Part shown: positions 22,835 through 33,961 of the stretch, in pieces
Numbering within the stretch: the stretch's first letter is position 1
Layout: each line of letters starts with the position of its first letter
Source: Antrodiella citrinella
Lineage: Eukaryota; Basidiomycota; Agaricomycetes; Polyporales; Steccherinaceae
DNA length: 64,000 nt
Assembly (NCBI GenBank): GCA_004802725.1
Contig: SGPM01000005.1
Coordinates: 124,001-188,000 of the forward strand
Direction of reading: 5' to 3'
The notes under the pieces: model-generated
What the model was told of the DNA's origin: nothing
Seen by the model: only the letters and a program-made list of their open reading frames with translations
Databases searched by the model: none
Program-made: the position numbers and the translations under genes

Positions 22835-24021
22835 ATGGCGAGTGGCGGCTGGTTCAGCCACAACTTGAAGAGGCATTCGATAGATGAACCATCCAACAAA
22901 CCTTCCTTCGATGCTTCTGCCTCGGTCTCCCAAGCTGACGATGGCAAGGCTCCTGCTGATGGGCGTTCATTGCAGCGAACCGTGACCGCACCCCTCTCTA
23001 CACCTCACGATGCCGTCATGTCCGAATTGACTGGAGTTACCGAAACGGATGCCGCTCGACGCAGCGACGCGCCCTCATCTGCTGTCCCTCTCAACCGCGA
23101 TGCTTCTACCTCAGGAGGCGGTCCCGCCGAAGATGCATCCACACAAGACCCCGGCTCCGCACAAGCCGCACGCTCGGCAGCCACCACGCCTAAACCCGTC
23201 CCCTCCTCCGGCATAGAGAACGTCTATGATCCGTACACCGGAAACATCGCTGGCATGCTGTACCCCCGCATCGCCGAGCCCACCTCCGCGTTCGACCCCG
23301 ACGCCGCCACGTCGTCCAAGAAGAAAGACAGCCTCCAAGTCGACGCTGACAAGGACGAACTGTGGTCCCACCTTGCGCGTATACGGGACTTGCAAGGCGA
23401 GATTGCTGGGATGCATGTGCGCATGGAGGGTGTCGGGTCGGCCGATGGTGGGCGGGGTGGGCAGAAGAGGCCGCAGGGCCCCGGGTCGCGGATGCGCACG
23501 GACACGATTGGTGCGGGAGACGAGTGGGTGGACGCAGAGCAGGAGGCGAACGCGAGGAAGAAGGCGAAAGATGCAGAGTTCACGAAGCTGGCGGAGTCGT
23601 TTGAGGGCAGGCGGGCTGCTATTGACGGGATGATGGACAAGGTATGTGTGATGCGTATCGTGCGTGCTAAGATATTTGTCTGATGTCCCTGTGTACTGGG
23701 TAGCTGGACGACCTTTCACGAGCACTCACTACCTTCCACGCTTTGCCTACACCGCAAATAGACATGCTATTCCGGAGCAATACGAAGGACTCCTCAGCCA
23801 CATCACCTCTCCTACGAAGCCCATCTCCTATGTTCACCAACCCTGCCTCTTCACCTCCACCAGGCTCACCACCCCCAATGTCACCGCCACCCGATTACGG
23901 ACGCAGAGCAAGGACATTGCCTCGGAACATCGGCGTAGTCAAGACGGATTTCGGTGCCAGGAGCGAGACATTGAGTCCCATGTCCGAGAGTCCTGTATCG
24001 GATATCGATGGGAGGGTATGA
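22835..24021 (+). CDS. Uncharacterised protein with central coiled coil
   Basis: I do not recognise this protein. The exons are 22835-23641 and 23704-24021 (374 aa). The first 130 residues are Ser/Ala/Pro-rich and likely disordered. A short conserved-looking block follows (NVYDPYTGNIAGMLYPRI). Residues at about 180-290 form charged helices (DKDELWSHLARIRDLQGEI and a Lys/Glu-rich run) that continue across the intron into LDDLSRALTTFHALPTPQID. The last 80 residues are Ser/Pro-rich. The codon usage is GC-rich, like the neighbours. It converges on VTA1 with 179 bp between stop codons. Confidence 0.72.
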
Positions 24022-24200
24022 CAGTGAAGGAACCTAGGAATCGCACATTACATATTCACTTGTTTAATGAGATGTTACATAGGTACATAGGGAGCAATAC
24101 AATAATGACAACATGAGTGGCACCAGGCGAATAAATACCCAACATGATACAAGCATATATGTATACAAGAATCAGCACCGTACATCCCAGCGGTCGACGC

Positions 24201-25737
24201 TTAACCCCCAAGTATAGCCAAAGCAGCCCTCAGCTCTTTCCTCGCCGTCTCTGGATCCTCGTAGTCCAGTGCAGATATCGCAAACTTGCAATGCCGCTGC
24301 ACCTTCGTCACGACCGCAGATGTCAGAACCACCGGCTCCGACTGCGGAGGTGCGAGCACCGACGGTGAACGTGCAACGTGGGCCGTTCTCTGTGTGGGTG
24401 TGATAGCGCTCGGTGCTGGTTGGGAGTTAAGTGTAGGCGGTGGTGAGGTGGTGGTTACGAAACCTGTAGGCGATAAGGAGGCGGCGGGTACGAAACCCGA
24501 CGGAAGCTCCCCAGACACTGGTGCAGGGACAACTGACGGGGGAGGAGGGACGATGATGACATCAAACGGTTCATCAGCTTCAAAGTTTGAGCTGCTGGGT
24601 GTGGTAGAAGGCGTAGTGCTCATCGTCGAATTGCTTGCCGGGGTGCTGGACGATACGACTGGAGAGATGCCTGGTCGCCTCAGCAGGGAATCGTCCTCCT
24701 CGATATCGGAGTCCGAGTTGCGACCTTCGATATCATCGCTCACCCACGCCCTCCGTGACGGCGTCGGGGTCGGATTACCATCTGCAATGACATCGTCGGG
24801 GTCGAACCTATTTCCGTTCGGTGTACCGGGAGTCGCAGCGGTACTCCAACTGCCTTGCGTCTTATCCTGACTCGCACTGAGCGCGTCTGGGTTGAAGTAT
24901 GCAGAGTCTACCGGGGGAGGAGCAGACGGGGAGGCAAGTGGGAACTGGGAAGATGCCAGGGGGAGATGAGGCGGTGAAAGTATCCTATAGATCCCACTCG
25001 ACGGGCTGCCCGAATGAGCGGGAGGGGAGCCGGGATCAGCTGTAATGTTGATTGTGGGAGCTACAATCTCTACAGGCTCTTCGTCTTCTCCGCCCGCGGG
25101 TCCGGGTGTAGGCTTTCTTCCTTCTCGGCATGCCTTGGCGATGTCCGCTGCTTTCCATTTTGCATAACGAATCTTCTCTGGAGTCGTGCTCTCGCTCACA
25201 CCGTCCGATGTTCCGGCGGCAGATCCGAAGGTGGACAAAATCTCGAGGAAGTTGGCTGCGGCGAGGAACTTCTTGGCGGTTCCACTACAATTATGGCAAC
25301 ATGGCTTCAGCCCAGACTCGTCGCCACAGTCATCGAAAGACAAATACGCACATAGTTGCTAGACCCTTCCGATCCTCCGCATCGGCCATATTGAAGATTC
25401 TCAAAGCAAAGCTCTCCACGAAAGCAGAGCTCGCATTCTCATCGTCGATAGCATCGGTCGGTCCAATCTCCTTCTTCACACTCTCCAGCGAGCCCAGGAG
25501 CTCAAACAGGAATTGACGTGCAGAGGGATCCTTAGTTTTGATAGCAATACCAAGCTGCGCGGCGTAGTATGCGCCTGGAAGTAAGTAGTTCGTAAGCTTG
25601 AATAGGATGTATGTATGGAAGTACGAACACCAATATGCGATAATAGGCTGTTGAGTCTTGAGCTCATTTGCTCGTTGGAGGTAGGGCGCAATAGACTTGA
25701 GCTCAGACGGCGTCGCAGGAAGATTGAGGGTGACCAT
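24201..25737 (-). CDS. VTA1: ESCRT-III/Vps4 regulator Vta1 (LIP5)
   Basis: Family role: stimulates the Vps4 ATPase and bridges it to ESCRT-III during multivesicular body sorting. The exons are 25737-25629, 25574-25352 and 25284-24201 (471 aa). The N-terminal tandem MIT-like helical domain is visible (LKSIAPYLQRANEL, IIAYWCAYYAAQLGI, ALRIFNMADAEDRKG, GTAKKFLAAANFLEIL). A long Pro/Ser/Thr-rich linker follows. The last 40 residues are the Vps4-binding VSL domain (QRHCKFAISALDYEDPETA). Both introns were placed to keep this architecture; the first uses a GTTCGT donor. The length is close to other fungal members. The next gene, the arrestin, lies upstream on the same strand. Confidence 0.92.
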
Positions 25738-26112
25738 GGTCTGTCTTCACAGTTCCGAAATGGCAGGTATATGTACTGTGCGATATAGCAGCCAGAGGTG
25801 ACTGTGAGGGATATGAGTTCGGTGCTGCGTTGCGAAGGAGAGAGATGTTTTATGTCCTGGGCACTGGTCGCACCTAACCCTGGTTTAGGGTTTGACATCA
25901 TACGTAACCCTCGGTCTATCAGCAGTCCTCTGATGTCTTACACCTGCATCACTCACATATCGAACTCTACTGTTAAAACGTGTATCGTGTGTTTGCAGAG
26001 ATCAAAGTCATCAATTATATAAGTAACAGTACTGCCTTGAGGATGGATATAAAATGTCAGAGATGTATCGAGCGGCCGACCGCATAGCATGGATCCTCGT
26101 CACGAAATCGAA
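25738..26112. other. Spacer VTA1 - arrestin
   Basis: This 375 bp holds the VTA1 promoter and the arrestin 3' UTR, both on the minus strand. Nothing else was seen. Confidence 0.5.
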
Positions 26113-29065
26113 TCAAGTAGTACCGTTCTTCCGCACTCTAGCTTCCAGCGACGCGATACGAATCATCACCGAGGTGTCAGAGTCCCCGCGGTCCAGGGAT
26201 GGCCGGCTCGACCTTGAAGACCTCTGGTTTTTGGTGTACACCGGGCTCGTGTATGCATCGCTGCTAGAGCCAGTTGAGTCAGAAGAGGTCGGACGAGGAA
26301 TGGTCGTCTGCTCGTGTTGTCCCCGAGGACCACGTAAAGAAGATCGCCCATGAGGCCGTCCACCAGAGGCATGGATAGAACGGGGCCGCTTGATGTTACG
26401 AGGTGGTACTGGCGGTTTTCTGTCCTGCGCAGGACCAGAGCCTCCTGGCGGACCAGCTCGAAGGATAGACGGGATTTGAATATGGTTTGAACGACGTGTG
26501 TAGTCGTATCCTACTCGGGGAGTCTGTTCTTCGTCTTGATCGAAGGAGTTGTCGGATGTGTGAGCAGATCCTTGACCGCGATTATGCGCAGCGGCGAGCT
26601 TTTGCTGAACACGACTTTTGAAGGAGGTATAGCCGACATCTTCTGGGCCTTCACGAGCTGACGTGACCCCAAAGCCAGAATCCTCCGACGGATCATCGTA
26701 GAAGCCATCCTCGTCGTCTTCATCTGCTGAAGAGATATTTCGGGGACATGATTCGTTGTCGCCTCGCCTGAGATCACCGAGAACAGTTTTGAGCACCACG
26801 TCCACATCCGACGGGTCGTCCGAACCTAAGGGTAAATTGGCCAGGTCCATAGGACGGGCAGATCTCCCTTTCCTCGTAAGGGTACGGTCACGGTCTGCGA
26901 CGGAGTCTATCGAACCAAATGCTGAGCCCGACGACGACGACGACGGCTCAACGCACGCTGAGTCGGTCGAATACACGCTTGCCTCTGACAAGACGCGTGT
27001 CAGTTCTGCCCGCGACCTATCCGGATTGGCGACGCGCAGTTTTGTGTGCGGCGCTCTGAGGGCCAGCGGTACCAGGCTTTGCATTGACGAGCTTACGGAT
27101 GACTCTTCTGAGAAAAGGCTTTGGTCGGACAGACTCGTTGGCGGTGGGGGACCGTCCTGGACGTGCATCACCCCACTTGTAACATCCGAGTTCACTGTCC
27201 CCCATCGGTCAGCGCCGGAAGAGGATGATTGCGTCTGCACGGAACGGAAGTAGGCGCCATTATTTGATAACAGAGCGGCGGTAGGGGGAGGATCGATGGA
27301 GATGAAATTGACAATACGGACGGGAAGCGTGACGAAGACGTCTGAGCTGAGGTGACCTGCACTGATTGACACTCGTATGGAATATTCGACCTCCAAAAGT
27401 CGACCGCGTGTGACAGAGAGAGCGTCAGTCTGCAGATGGATTAGTGAAGTGTCGGACGTCAATTGTAGAACTCCGCTGCTCACCGGAAGCAACAAGAAAT
27501 GAGAGAATTCCAGTTCCTGTCCAGGTTTCACTCCGGTCCACCATCCTTTAGCGCTAGCATATCCTTTCGTACTTCTCTGGCCCAACTCAAGCGTGCTCTC
27601 ACCAACGGCCTTATGCGCGGTCGATGTCTGGCACGCATCAGGGTCGGAATTGAGCAAATTTCCGCCGCCAGCATCTAAAGCGGGCTTTGGTTTGAACAAG
27701 GTCGTTGTCCTCACCAAAGTCAGCGTACAGCTCTTGACAGGCTTATGTGTACCGTTGTGCACTAGTATCTTAACGTGACACCTCTGCCCTGCGATCCAGT
27801 GCAGACGATGCAGTTGCGCGGAAAGCCTGGCCTTTTGGTCCTGAGAGGACAACAAAGAGAATGATTTCGCCGTAGACGCTTGCAGAGGCCTCGGAGCAAC
27901 GCTGAGGATCGATGACGGATCCAAGCTAGGCCAGATCTCGCAGTTCCGATAGAAATGGGCAATAGAGCGTTTGCCACTTCCCGAGTCGCGGACTTTGAGG
28001 GATCTAAGACAACGATCAGGGTCGAGTTACTGGATAAATGTGATTCACTTACGCCATGACGACATAACGGACGTTCACACCAGAGCTGAGGCTCAAGGCC
28101 CCTTTGGCATTGCCAAAGCTACTATCCAAGGGTAGCTCCATCGCGAACGGAAGAACATGAACACCTTCAACCGCTTGAGCGAAGCCATCGGGGCCAAGAG
28201 GTTCGTCGTACAAGCCGCGGGATGCATCGGTCACGGAGGAGAGAGGCGCGCTGCACTGGTAGAACGTATAGGTGTTGTCGTCGTTCGGGAGGGACTCGAA
28301 TCCAACTACCCTCAACTTTCCCTCTGTCAGGAAGATCGGAGCTTCTTTCTTCCCCCGCTTGCGTACGCGGACTTTGATACACCCTCGCAGGTAGCCTCCT
28401 TGGACGAGGGTATTGCTCTCAAGAACGATGTCAATCTCCACGCGCGCTCGAGGCTTTGCTTGTTCCAGACAGACAGCTTGACTCTTCTTCTGTTTCCGAC
28501 CTCCACTACGCTCGTCGATAGGACGCAAGACGACGGCGTTGGATTTGAGCCGCGCGTTCGAGTTTCCCAGGAGTGCCTTCAGCTCTGCCGCGTTGTGAGA
28601 GTGCGACCGGCCAATGTTGAGCAGCGTGTCATGAGTAGAGAGCGAGACCTCCGCAGATAGTTCGGGAGGTACTGTGCCAGGACCCGACTGTGTAGTGGGG
28701 TATGCGGGTCGAGTCCGAGCAATTGCACCGCCTCCCGGGGTCATTGGATCCAGTACAAACCGATTTCCCTCCAGAAACCGAGACCCCATCCCGCTGTTAT
28801 CACCACTGACGTCAAACTCAACCATCGCATCCCCATGTTCAGCCATTTTCAGCCCCTCCATGCCCTTGAGCGACCGAAATCCGATATCACATTCGGAGAT
28901 GTAAGAATGCGTTGAAGAGGTTCCGGAAGTGGAGGACGAGGTGGACGAAGTCCTGGAAGGAGGGACAGATAGAACCGGGCGAGGTGTTGTCCGGTAAGAT
29001 TCGACGCCGCTCGCCTTGTCGTGGTTGCTGCGACGCCCTCGTTTCCCTTCGGCGCAGTGTGACAT
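26113..29065 (-). CDS. Alpha-arrestin-like protein
   Basis: Probably an adaptor that recruits a ubiquitin ligase to membrane cargo, as fungal alpha-arrestins do. The exons are 29065-28053 and 28003-26113 (967 aa). After a disordered Ser/Thr-rich leader, the arrestin-N fold starts near residue 205 (ARVEIDIVLESNTLVQGGYL) and ends in the strand VRYVVMASLKV across the intron. The arrestin-C fold follows (CHVKILVHNGTHKPV; ELEFSHFLLLPVSSG; DVFVTLPVRIVNFISIDPPP). The remaining half is Ser/Pro-rich with a PPVPPRNIKRPR segment. I see no PPxY motif, so the ligase contact, if any, is not obvious. The start is the first ATG with good context; in-frame codons upstream lack an ATG, and splice-like sites suggest introns in the 5' UTR. 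Confidence 0.82.
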
Positions 29066-30008
29066 AGTAGCAGTGATGCAGTGGTATAATTCTAAGAGGC
29101 TGTTTGTTCCCGTCCACCTAAATCCCAAGTTCTCCAATGATCGGCAATGAGGCTGACATACTTGTCAACCGTGTTCGCTTCGTTAAAGTCAGCGGTATAG
29201 CATGTACACACAAACTTCGAAACTCACAATAAGCCTCCGAAAACTTTGATTGCAGTGTCGTCCATTCGACACATCCTGTAAGTACTGCACAGCGAGTCTC
29301 GGTCAGAGATCCGATTCAGTAAGGGGATACTTGTAAGCTACAGATATGAGATTGCCTGAGACATAGTTATCATTTGCTTGAAACTCTGGTGCCTTGACCA
29401 AGTGATGGTGTCTCTCGAGGGGTTTCGTGTAGCACAGTTTGCCAGTGCAAACTTGTGTGCCATCATCCTTGGCGCCCGCTATCGGCAGCTGCCGATGGAC
29501 GATCACCGATCATGAAGTGTGTGCCCAAATTAGGGAGAGTCAGTAGTTCGCGACCGTCCAACGCCAACTCAAACCAGTGACATAACGAGTTTGCATAGGG
29601 AGAATTCACATGAACACTGGGAATCATCACACAGCGGAAATAAAACTCATAATGTAAGCGCATCTACATTCAACTCCTGAGATAGAACAGCACGGCCAAC
29701 GAGGGGCGTAGATCACTGTAGAGTCCGAGTCAGTTTCGATGACACGCCGCCACCAGTGACCAATGCCCCAGCTGTACCCTCGTACTATCAAAGTTGAGCT
29801 CCAACCATGAACCTGTTGTAAATTTAGGATTCCGCTCCCTATCCAGACGCGATCGTCTGTGATCGCCTTTTCTGCGTACAGTATTCCTTCACCTCCTTCT
29901 ATGTTTCATTCTTACTTTTGTGTGTTTTCCGCCACTCTTGGCATCCCCTTTTGTTTGTCCAATGTCTTTTCACATGTTTCTCCCTACTGTATTTAGCTGT
30001 TGTCGTAG
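29066..30008. other. Intergenic region upstream of the arrestin gene
   Basis: The part nearest the arrestin has GT...AG pairs on the minus strand (29126-29260) that look like 5' UTR introns. The rest shows nothing coding that I can support. Confidence 0.45.
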
Positions 30009-30650
30009 CTACTCAGAAATAATTGATTCGTCTTTCGCCCCCATCCGAGTGCGGCGCGCCAGATTTACAACAGAACCAACTCCGTCTACTGGTCCAGAGT
30101 CGCTGTCTAGACCTACAAACCCAACCCGAGAATACACCTTCGCTGCCGCCGTATTAACACTGTTGACCACATAGAGGACAACCGACTCTTTGAATTCCAG
30201 AAAACTGTCATGGCAGCGGTAATGAGTGTATCTGTGCGTCAGCCTGAGGACACTGGCATATCATACACTTACTGAGCCACAACACTCCGTGTCAGCCTTT
30301 GCCAGTCGTGCTTCCTCCAGTGCGAACGTATGTGAAGTAACTTCTTGCACAAACACCAAGAACACTCGTTAGTTTTGTTGGCCACACGGCACGCTGCAGA
30401 GTATACACTAGAGTCTTTGGTGATGAGTCATGCGATAGCGCGTGGTTCCTGGGAGTGACGATAAAGATAGGAAGTGGGCCCAAAGGGCCATTCGTACAGC
30501 TGATGACAAAATCGACGGAAGGGGAGGTGTTGTCGAATATTGTACAAGAAATACACAGTTGCTGTTGGTCAAGAGGAGAACCTGCGTGTGGCATTCTTCC
30601 AGGTCCAAAACTTGTCAGTGTCACCCAGTGGAATCTCACAAGAATCTCAG
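30009..30650 (-). pseudogene. Decayed GNAT acetyltransferase gene (agaricomycete type)
   Basis: Pieces of an acyl-CoA N-acyltransferase can be read in order on the minus strand but not in one frame. From high to low coordinate: a DKFWTWKNA segment near 30635; the block NGPLGPLPIFIVTP with its downstream helix at about 30550-30310, in another frame; then a C-terminal block at 30245-30009, KESVVLYVVNS...AAAKVYSRVGF, which carries the GNAT Asn/Ala/Tyr/Gly signature and ends at a stop. The roughly 100-150 residues that normally separate the last two blocks, including most of the acetyl-CoA loop, do not fit in the gap, and stops interrupt the join. An unusual splice model could rescue part of it, but a missing centre is the simpler reading. 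It abuts the POP3 promoter. Confidence 0.6.
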
Positions 30651-30803
30651 GCTGGACGTCGACCGGTTGCCGCCCTTTGCCGCCGCGGCGCCGTTCGGCA
30701 GATATCGGCACAAAGATGCCGAAACGCAGACTCAACTTCAAGTTGAACGTTGAACCTTCAGGAGCAATTGGTATCTCTCAACTCTCGACATCCATCCACA
30801 GTC

Positions 30804-31960
30804 ATGTCGGAGAAGGTTGTGCGAACTTATCACAATGTCTCAAATCGAGCAAAGGCGCGAGATCCTGCAGAGCATAAAGTTGTGTTCAAGAGCGCCCTCG
30901 ACAGCCCTTTCCAGATAGCATGGTATGTGGTACTGGTCTTCCATTTGCGCGAGGATCGCTGATCACTTACAGGCCCAAAGTCTCTCTCGACATACAGAAT
31001 GCGTTTTTGGCACGCGTTATTTCTCTCCTATCTGGTGTTTCAGAATTCCATCGTACACGTCGTTCTGAACATCGAAAAATGAAGCGTCAAGCGCATCCTT
31101 CGTTGTCGACTGCGAAGCTGCTTTCGCACTCCATTCCAGCGGATACCAGCATGGAGATTCAACAGATGCCGACCGATACCTCCCAGCTCACTACTACGGA
31201 CCAGGATGAAACCTCGTCGAGTCCCCCAAGCATATACCAGTATCTTACTATTGGTATCAATGCTGTAACCAGGAAACTGGAGTCATTGTCCACTCACCGT
31301 CGAACAACTCTCATTGGCGGAGATCCCAATCAATCCGAGTCATCTGTCGCATCCTCACTGCTCGTCCTAGTTTGCCACGCAGACGTCGATCCGCCTGTCC
31401 TCCTGTCACATCTTCCGTCTCTGGTCGCTGCATGTAACTCCGCACGCCCAAATTTCCTATCATCATCGTCTTCACAGACTCCGATTTCTTGGCTGGTGCC
31501 CTTACCACGAGGTGCTGAGACAGCACTGACAAAAGCAATAGGACTGAAGAGAGTCTCAGTCTTGGCGTTTGATGTAAGCAGACATATTATCCGGAGCGAA
31601 TCCTCTTCACTCACGTCGATGCAGACATCTATGCCTACTTTTTCAGACTTGACAGCGCTCTTGGATTCAGTACCTGTTCTTACCGCATCTTGGCTGGCGC
31701 CTGTCCCATCATCTATGTCAAAAAGTCTAGTGCAAACTCATATCAAGCAAATCCGCACATCCGCGCCCCTAAATATGAAGGCTGCCAAAGAGAAGAGAAG
31801 TCAGAGCATCAAAGCCGCAAAAGAACGACGGAGAGCACGTAAACCTCACACAAGTGATCAAAAACGGACTGTCGCAGCACCTCTCTACGATTCACGTCTC
31901 GCGATTGGATTTGACATCGTCACGTTGATGGGATTGCAGATGCAACCTGGAGGAGGCTAG
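30804..31960 (+). CDS. POP3: RNase P / RNase MRP subunit Pop3
   Basis: Family role: an L7Ae-related protein subunit of the nucleolar RNase P and MRP ribonucleoproteins, acting in tRNA 5' and rRNA processing. The exons are 30804-30922 and 30973-31960 (368 aa). The N-terminal signature HKVVFKSALDSPFQIAWPKV spans the intron and fixes it. An L7Ae-like alpha/beta core follows at about 120-290 (LVLVCHADVDPPVLLSHLPSL; ISWLVPLPRGAETALTKAIG; RVSVLAFDV). A Lys/Arg-rich tail (KAAKERRRARKPH) fits RNA binding and nucleolar location. The start ATG lies just after a possible 3' splice site, so a non-coding first exon is possible. Confidence 0.85.
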
Positions 31961-32556
31961 ATGATCATTCGAAATGCTGATCTAGTGCGTAGCCTCCTCG
32001 TCCCTGATTATGCGCTTGCAGTTGATGTTGATTATTCCAGCTTCAGTCACTGCTATTGTGACACGTGGAATTGGTTTCGACCTTCGAGCACTGTCTCTTC
32101 CAGATCCGAGAGTTTGAAGTCTGCTTTCTTCTTGTATATATGGCGATGTCTTGTCACCATACAGCGGTGTCTGTTATATAAATTACTGCAATGGTGCACT
32201 CCTTTGGAGCGGCTGGTTTCGAGCCTACAATGGTGCCAGCGTCGCGGGGTGACCGCTTTTCTACAACCCTTTCTGAGACGACGAGTGTAAGTTCGATCGC
32301 CGCGGGAAATTAGATAGACTCGTCGAACTTCAGCTTCTTCAACGTCATTGAAACATTTGAAGAAGTGATTCGACCTCTTTGTCCAACCACACTACGGGTG
32401 TACCTAACTTGAATTTCAAAACGCGCTGTTGAAGATATTCTGGGCCACATCCACATCGTCCACAGTCACCGTGAGTCATCACACTGGTTCAAAGCGTTGC
32501 TAAATCAAAATCAACTCTTGCTGGTTGTGTCACATATGATCCTCTAGGTTTGACAA
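31961..32556. other. Intergenic spacer POP3 - DCD1
   Basis: Both neighbours are on the + strand. No coding, RNA or repeat signal was recognised in the 596 bp. Confidence 0.5.
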
Positions 32557-33930
32557 ATGTTGATAGCGATCATTGGCACGAAATGCTCTGGGAAATCAAC
32601 ATTGCAGGATTATCTGGTCCAACAAAAAGGCTTTAGACCTGTTTATTTGGCATCGCCATCTGTACGTCGCGATCGTTCAACTGCGTTCCTCTGATGAACC
32701 TTGAACTGACCGCATCGACAGACAAATGGCTCAAATGGCTTTCTAAAGGCCGATGCTAGATCGAGCGTTCGAAAAATCGGCACAACAACGCAAGAGAGAC
32801 CAGTCTCTTTTCTGGTGTTGCATTCCCCCACAACACCGTTGTTTCTGAAACCTCCGGCGACCCCGCCACCGAATAACCCGGATCTGATCTTCCAGTCATC
32901 AGCCGATATGCTGGACTTCGTTACTCGTAATTGGCTTTCGGATTTCGTGACTGTCGATCTCAACACCGTGAGCCTGTTGCAGGAATTTCGTGTTCGACCG
33001 TTCTTCCTTGTCCTTAACGTGGATGCACCCATTCTTCTTCGCTTCCATCGCTACACATAGTGAGTGGCTTATGCACGAAGTCCTCTATGTGTTGTCACTA
33101 ATAACATTCGGCAGCTCGACTGCCGCACAATATCCTTTGGAAGCGTTTCTGGAGGAGCATGATGAGTATGAGTATGGATCCTCGGAATCCGCAATAGGCT
33201 CTGCTGTCACCAGGAGCTTCCGGGACCCGAATTCAGCACAGCACCTCAATAAACTTGCCCACATTCTCATAATCAACAACTTCAGATCGGTCTCTGCTTT
33301 TTACAGCCGCTTAGACCAGTTAGAAATCCTCAATCCAGAAATCCTCAGACCTGGCTGGGATACTTATTTCATGCAACTAGCCGATCTCGCTTCACAACGC
33401 TCGAATTGCATGAAACGTCGCGTAGGTGCCATTCTGGTACGAAATAACAGGATTTTGGCTACAGGGTACGCTTGTGCTTTCATGAGCTTGCGAAACCGTC
33501 TCACGTTAGTTCAGGTACAACGGAACCCCACGGGGACTTCTCAATTGCAATGAGGGAGGTTGTGTTCGGTGTAATACAGCTTCAGATACATCAGACGAAT
33601 GTGTCTGTCTGCACGCCGAAGAGAATGCGTTGTTAGAAGCTGGGCGTGAACGCGTGGGTGACGGAGCAGTGTTGTATTGCAATACGTATGTGAATGGCAT
33701 GAACGTGTCAAGACCGACTAACGAAATACACAGTTGCCCATGTCTCAAGTGTACTATCAAGATTATACAGACAGGTGTCAAAGAAGTCGTCTACAGTCTA
33801 AGCTATAAAGTGTGAGCAAGTTTGCCACCAGTCTTTCACCCTCCACGATTGACTGCTATGCAGGGACGACGCATCTGCGGCACTATTCAAGAGTGCTGGA
33901 GTCAGTCTAAGGCGGCATGCGCCTTCGTGA
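32557..33930 (+). CDS. DCD1: Deoxycytidylate (dCMP) deaminase with N-terminal P-loop domain
   Basis: Catalyses dCMP to dUMP, feeding dTTP synthesis. The six exons are 32557-32661, 32722-33059, 33115-33465, 33515-33685, 33734-33811 and 33864-33930 (369 aa). The fungal-type N-terminal half is a nucleotide-kinase-like P-loop domain (IIGTKCSGKST, Walker A). The deaminase domain starts near residue 225 (WDTYFMQLADLASQRSNCMKRRVGAILVR). Zinc ligands are His298 in HAE, with Glu300 as proton shuttle, and Cys325 and Cys328 in PCLKC. The second zinc-type cluster, Cys276/281/284, matches the eukaryotic family. The stop lies 31 bp from the TTI1 stop on the other strand, so the transcripts must overlap at their 3' ends. 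Confidence 0.95.
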
Positions 33931-33961
33931 TAGGTCATTTTGCTCTCGTACGATCGTAATC

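Noticed and set aside
24286..24870. 194-codon + strand frame
   Set aside because: It lies antisense to the Pro/Ser-rich linker of VTA1, where low-complexity codons leave the opposite strand open.
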